Below are positions 61,685 through 64,000 of a DNA stretch of 64,000 nt, one piece after another (position 1 is the stretch's first letter; the number at the start of each line of letters is the position of its first letter). The DNA is from Lentiprolixibacter aurantiacus (GTDB lineage Bacteria; Bacteroidota; Bacteroidia; Flavobacteriales; Flavobacteriaceae), in the NCBI RefSeq assembly GCF_026241225.1, contig NZ_JAPFQP010000001.1, forward strand, positions 868,001 through 932,000, read 5' to 3'. The notes under the pieces are model-generated. The model did no database searches and had not been told where the DNA came from. It saw nothing but the letters and a program-made list of their open reading frames with translations. Both the position numbers and the translations under genes were made by a program.

Positions 61685-63100
61685 TTAAAACTGAAAATAA
61701 ATGAATTGCTGTCCGGTAGTTTGCACAATCATTAAACCGAATAACATGATACCCCATACCACCACCATAAGCCATTTGGGCGTTTGCTCTATAACCCCCA
61801 CCAATGATCTGTTTCTCATGGCAAAATGTGAAATGAACACCAATGTCATAAGCAACAGTACGAGGAAAAGATAGTTGCTTGTAAGGATAGCCTCTTCTCC
61901 TTGCAGAAACAACATTGACATAATGAGATTCCATGCAGATTCGAAACTTGTCGCCCTAAAAAAGACCCATGTAAAATTAACCAGGGTAAATGTGGAGAAC
62001 GCCAGCAAGAGTTGTATCATCAGATGGTTTGTGCGGATAGTGAAATAATTTTTTAGCCAGCGCTCCGTGATAAGATAAAATCCATGCAAAAAGCCCCAGG
62101 CAACAAATGTCCAGGCAGCACCATGCCATAACCCACCCAGAAGCATGGTCAGCATCAGATTGATGTATGTTCTTCTGGCCCCCTTTTTATTGCCGCCAAG
62201 AGGGATATATAAGTAATCCCTCAACCAGGTTGAAAGCGAGATATGCCATTTTCGCCACAGTTCAGAAAATCCGATACTGCCGTAAGGATACCTGAAGTTA
62301 TCCGGCAAGATGATCCCAAGCATTTTTGCAATCCCAATGGCACATAAGGAATATCCAGCAAAGTCGAAAAATATTTGACCCGAGAATGCCAGAACGCCTG
62401 TCCATGCATCTAATGGCATTAACTTATCATTGGATCCAAAGACGGCATCCGAGACGGGGCTTAGTAGTGAGTCAGCAAATATGGTTTTCTCAAATAATCC
62501 AATCGTTAATAACATCAAGCCCATAAAAAACTGCGCCTGATTGGCACGCTTCGGTTCGTAGAACTGTGGTACCAATTCGTCTGAACGTACAATTGGACCG
62601 GCCACCAGTTGAGGGAAAAAGGTCACATAAAGCGCAAAATCAAGAAAGGTCTTAGCAGGCTTTATTTTCTTGTAATAAAGGTCTATGGTATAAGACATGG
62701 TCTGAAAGGTATAGAATGATATACCCATCGGTAGCAGGATGTCTAATTTGGGAGGCGTGTAGCTGATCGAAAACAGTCCCAGGAGCATATTGAAATTTTC
62801 AAGCAGAAAATTACCATACTTGAAAAAACATAGAAACCCCAGGTTAACAAAGATACTTAGCAACAACCACAGTTTTCTCCTGGATGGATCCGTGATCTTC
62901 GCCATTTTATTACCTGCCGTCCAATCGACTAGCGTTGATATCCACAACAAAAGTATTAAGGGAGGATTCCATAAGCCATAAAAAATATAGCTTGCGACCA
63001 GTAACATAAATTTTTTCTGCTTCCAGCTCAAGGGAACCCAGTAATACAAGAAGAGGACAATCACCAAAAAGACAACGAATCCTGTAGTATTGAATAGCAT
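61685..63100 (-). CDS. MBOAT-family O-acyltransferase
   Basis: This membrane acyltransferase is of the AlgI/DltB type and moves acetyl or other acyl groups onto exported polysaccharides. The 471-residue protein has about 10 helices. It carries YTFQTMSYTIDLYYKKIKPA, the PQLVAGPIVR loop and the catalytic His in GGLWHGAAWTF near residue 323, with WRKWHISLSTWLRDYLYIPL before it. It lies 3 bases after an SGNH-type gene, the usual partner. The target polymer cannot be read. Confidence 0.92.
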   Translation of the reverse strand: MLFNTTGFVVFLVIVLFLYYWVPLSWKQKKFMLLVASYIFYGLWNPPLILLLWISTLVDWTAGNKMAKITDPSRRKLWLLLSIFVNLGFLCFFKYGNFLLENFNMLLGLFSISYTPPKLDILLPMGISFYTFQTMSYTIDLYYKKIKPAKTFLDFALYVTFFPQLVAGPIVRSDELVPQFYEPKRANQAQFFMGLMLLTIGLFEKTIFADSLLSPVSDAVFGSNDKLMPLDAWTGVLAFSGQIFFDFAGYSLCAIGIAKMLGIILPDNFRYPYGSIGFSELWRKWHISLSTWLRDYLYIPLGGNKKGARRTYINLMLTMLLGGLWHGAAWTFVAWGFLHGFYLITERWLKNYFTIRTNHLMIQLLLAFSTFTLVNFTWVFFRATSFESAWNLIMSMLFLQGEEAILTSNYLFLVLLLMTLVFISHFAMRNRSLVGVIEQTPKWLMVVVWGIMLFGLMIVQTTGQQFIYFQF

Positions 63101-63103
63101 AGG

Positions 63104-64000
63104 TTAAAGAATTTTGTCTTTTGATAATTGATTTACAAGGAATTTGGTGTATTCGTCAGAATCTTTTCGATTCAGGTGCGACCATTCGGGGGGTATCATA
63201 TCTTTAGTTTCCTTGAAATCTTCATAGGAATACCCTACGCAGTTGCATTCATCGATCAACCGGTCCCAATATTTTTCTCTAGGAAAATGCTCGGCTTCTT
63301 CTGTTAAATACCAGTCGGATACCGGAGGTCTGATAAATACTACTTTTCCACCTCTTGCCTGGAGTTTATGAGCCAGGGACACATAATGATTTATAATCAC
63401 ATCCACGCTATCCACAAACCGGTTTTTAAAATCAGGATTGTACCAAATATCAGTTTGTGCTTTTATCATTGCTGAATCCTTTTCAAAAAAAGGATTCATT
63501 CGTATGTTGCGATATTTATCCATGGCTACCATAGGCGGCCATACCGGCGGATTGTTGATAGAATCCCTGTTAGGCAGGATGAAACGTGACTCAATGATAT
63601 TTTTGAGGCTTAAGCTTTTATTCAAAAATGACAGCGAAGATTCATACAAATAGAAAATTTGCTGATTGAAGCGCTGGGCATAGGTTCGGTTGTAGAAATG
63701 ATCAACGAACTTTTTTCCACGATTGGCACCCCGACCACTCCGAATTGTATAGAATAAACCAGGTGCGGAGCTTACGATTAATGTGCCGCTGAAAGAGGTT
63801 TCATTGACAATGTCTTCCATTGGAAAGAATGGAGAGCTGCCCGGATAAGCCAGCATCAAGGGTCTCCTGCCGGTCAGGGAATCCCATACATGTATATTGA
63901 TGTCAAAATGACCCCTGGAGGACCCCAGGATTACAATGTCTTTGCTATCAAGAGCAGGAACCTGTGCTCTTTGGTCAGCCCATATATCAAAACTTTCCAA
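63104..64000 (-). CDS. SGNH/DltD-like O-acetylation partner, 5' end outside window
   Basis: The frame is open to the right edge (298 residues visible) and the first codon seen is TTG, so the true start lies beyond base 64000. The protein has an SGNH-like serine motif (IVILGSSRGHFD, near residue 30 of the visible part) and a C-terminal DSDEYTKFL segment preceded by PPEWSHLNRKD, which supplies Asp/His. Such proteins work with MBOAT enzymes as acyl carriers or acetyl-esterases. A signal anchor would be expected in the missing part. Confidence 0.75.
   Translation of the reverse strand: MESFDIWADQRAQVPALDSKDIVILGSSRGHFDINIHVWDSLTGRRPLMLAYPGSSPFFPMEDIVNETSFSGTLIVSSAPGLFYTIRSGRGANRGKKFVDHFYNRTYAQRFNQQIFYLYESSLSFLNKSLSLKNIIESRFILPNRDSINNPPVWPPMVAMDKYRNIRMNPFFEKDSAMIKAQTDIWYNPDFKNRFVDSVDVIINHYVSLAHKLQARGGKVVFIRPPVSDWYLTEEAEHFPREKYWDRLIDECNCVGYSYEDFKETKDMIPPEWSHLNRKDSDEYTKFLVNQLSKDKIL

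Overview
The window looks like a chromosomal piece of a Bacteroidota bacterium, most likely a marine member of the Flavobacteriaceae. The evidence is a SusC/SusD pair, lipoprotein signals of Bacteroidota type, start sites without Shine-Dalgarno sequences, a recurring TAnnTTTG promoter box, a lycopene cyclase, a Sec/lipoprotein-type clade II NosZ, and tricorn-like, S9 and M16 peptidases. The exact genus cannot be read from the sequence.

Layout. 1-5 kb: end-truncated aspS, then a susC/susD pair. 5-11.7 kb: a TetR-controlled tripartite RND efflux operon (tetR-tolC-adaptor-pump), with a palindromic operator on its promoter. 11.9-14 kb: a GGPP-type prenyl synthase tail-to-tail with lycopene cyclase. 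14-18 kb: a metal module made of a TonB-dependent receptor divergent from a DtxR-family regulator and a ZIP transporter. 17.9-19.6 kb: two tandem PPK2 polyphosphate kinases. 19.8-28 kb: S9 peptidase, a PH-like membrane protein, DUF2141, a tricorn-like protease, a TetR/SDR pair with matching operators, and DUF423. 28-31.5 kb: the feoA-feoB-small Cys-rich protein operon and a Sco1-like protein. 31.6-33.1 kb: rseP and tRNA-Asn(GUU).

Accessory region, about 33.1-54.2 kb. The last 20 nt of the tRNA-Asn region recur exactly at 54158-54177, so the interval looks like a tRNA-targeted genomic island with a serine recombinase at its left end. It has two parts. The left part is AT-rich (33.1-45.1 kb) and holds the recombinase, a MerR-like regulator, an McrBC system fused in one operon with an adenine-type and a cytosine-C5 methyltransferase, a GIY-YIG protein, a trypsin-like protease and a membrane protein. 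The right part (45.4-53.8 kb) is a complete nitrous-oxide reductase cluster (cytochrome c, fasciclin lipoprotein, nosZ, a NosB-like protein, nosL, cupin, CopD-like, nosD, nosF, nosY) read away from an Rrf2/NsrR-like regulator. The nos part is bracketed by two diverged direct repeats (about 45207-45388 and 53891-54096). Each repeat carries the same decayed gene end plus a tract resembling the tRNA-Asn 3' end and its terminator. The shared promoter region has an FNR-type box near -41 of the nos promoter and a perfect 9-4-9 palindrome at the regulator's own promoter.

After the island (54.3-64 kb): a GIY-YIG gene broken by an in-frame stop, a DUF6326 membrane protein and a VIT1/CCC1 transporter separated by a long attC-like hairpin, a parallel beta-helix lipoprotein, an M16 peptidase, and the start of an MBOAT/SGNH O-acylation locus that runs off the end.

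All calls come from reading motifs in the sequence; no database search was run.
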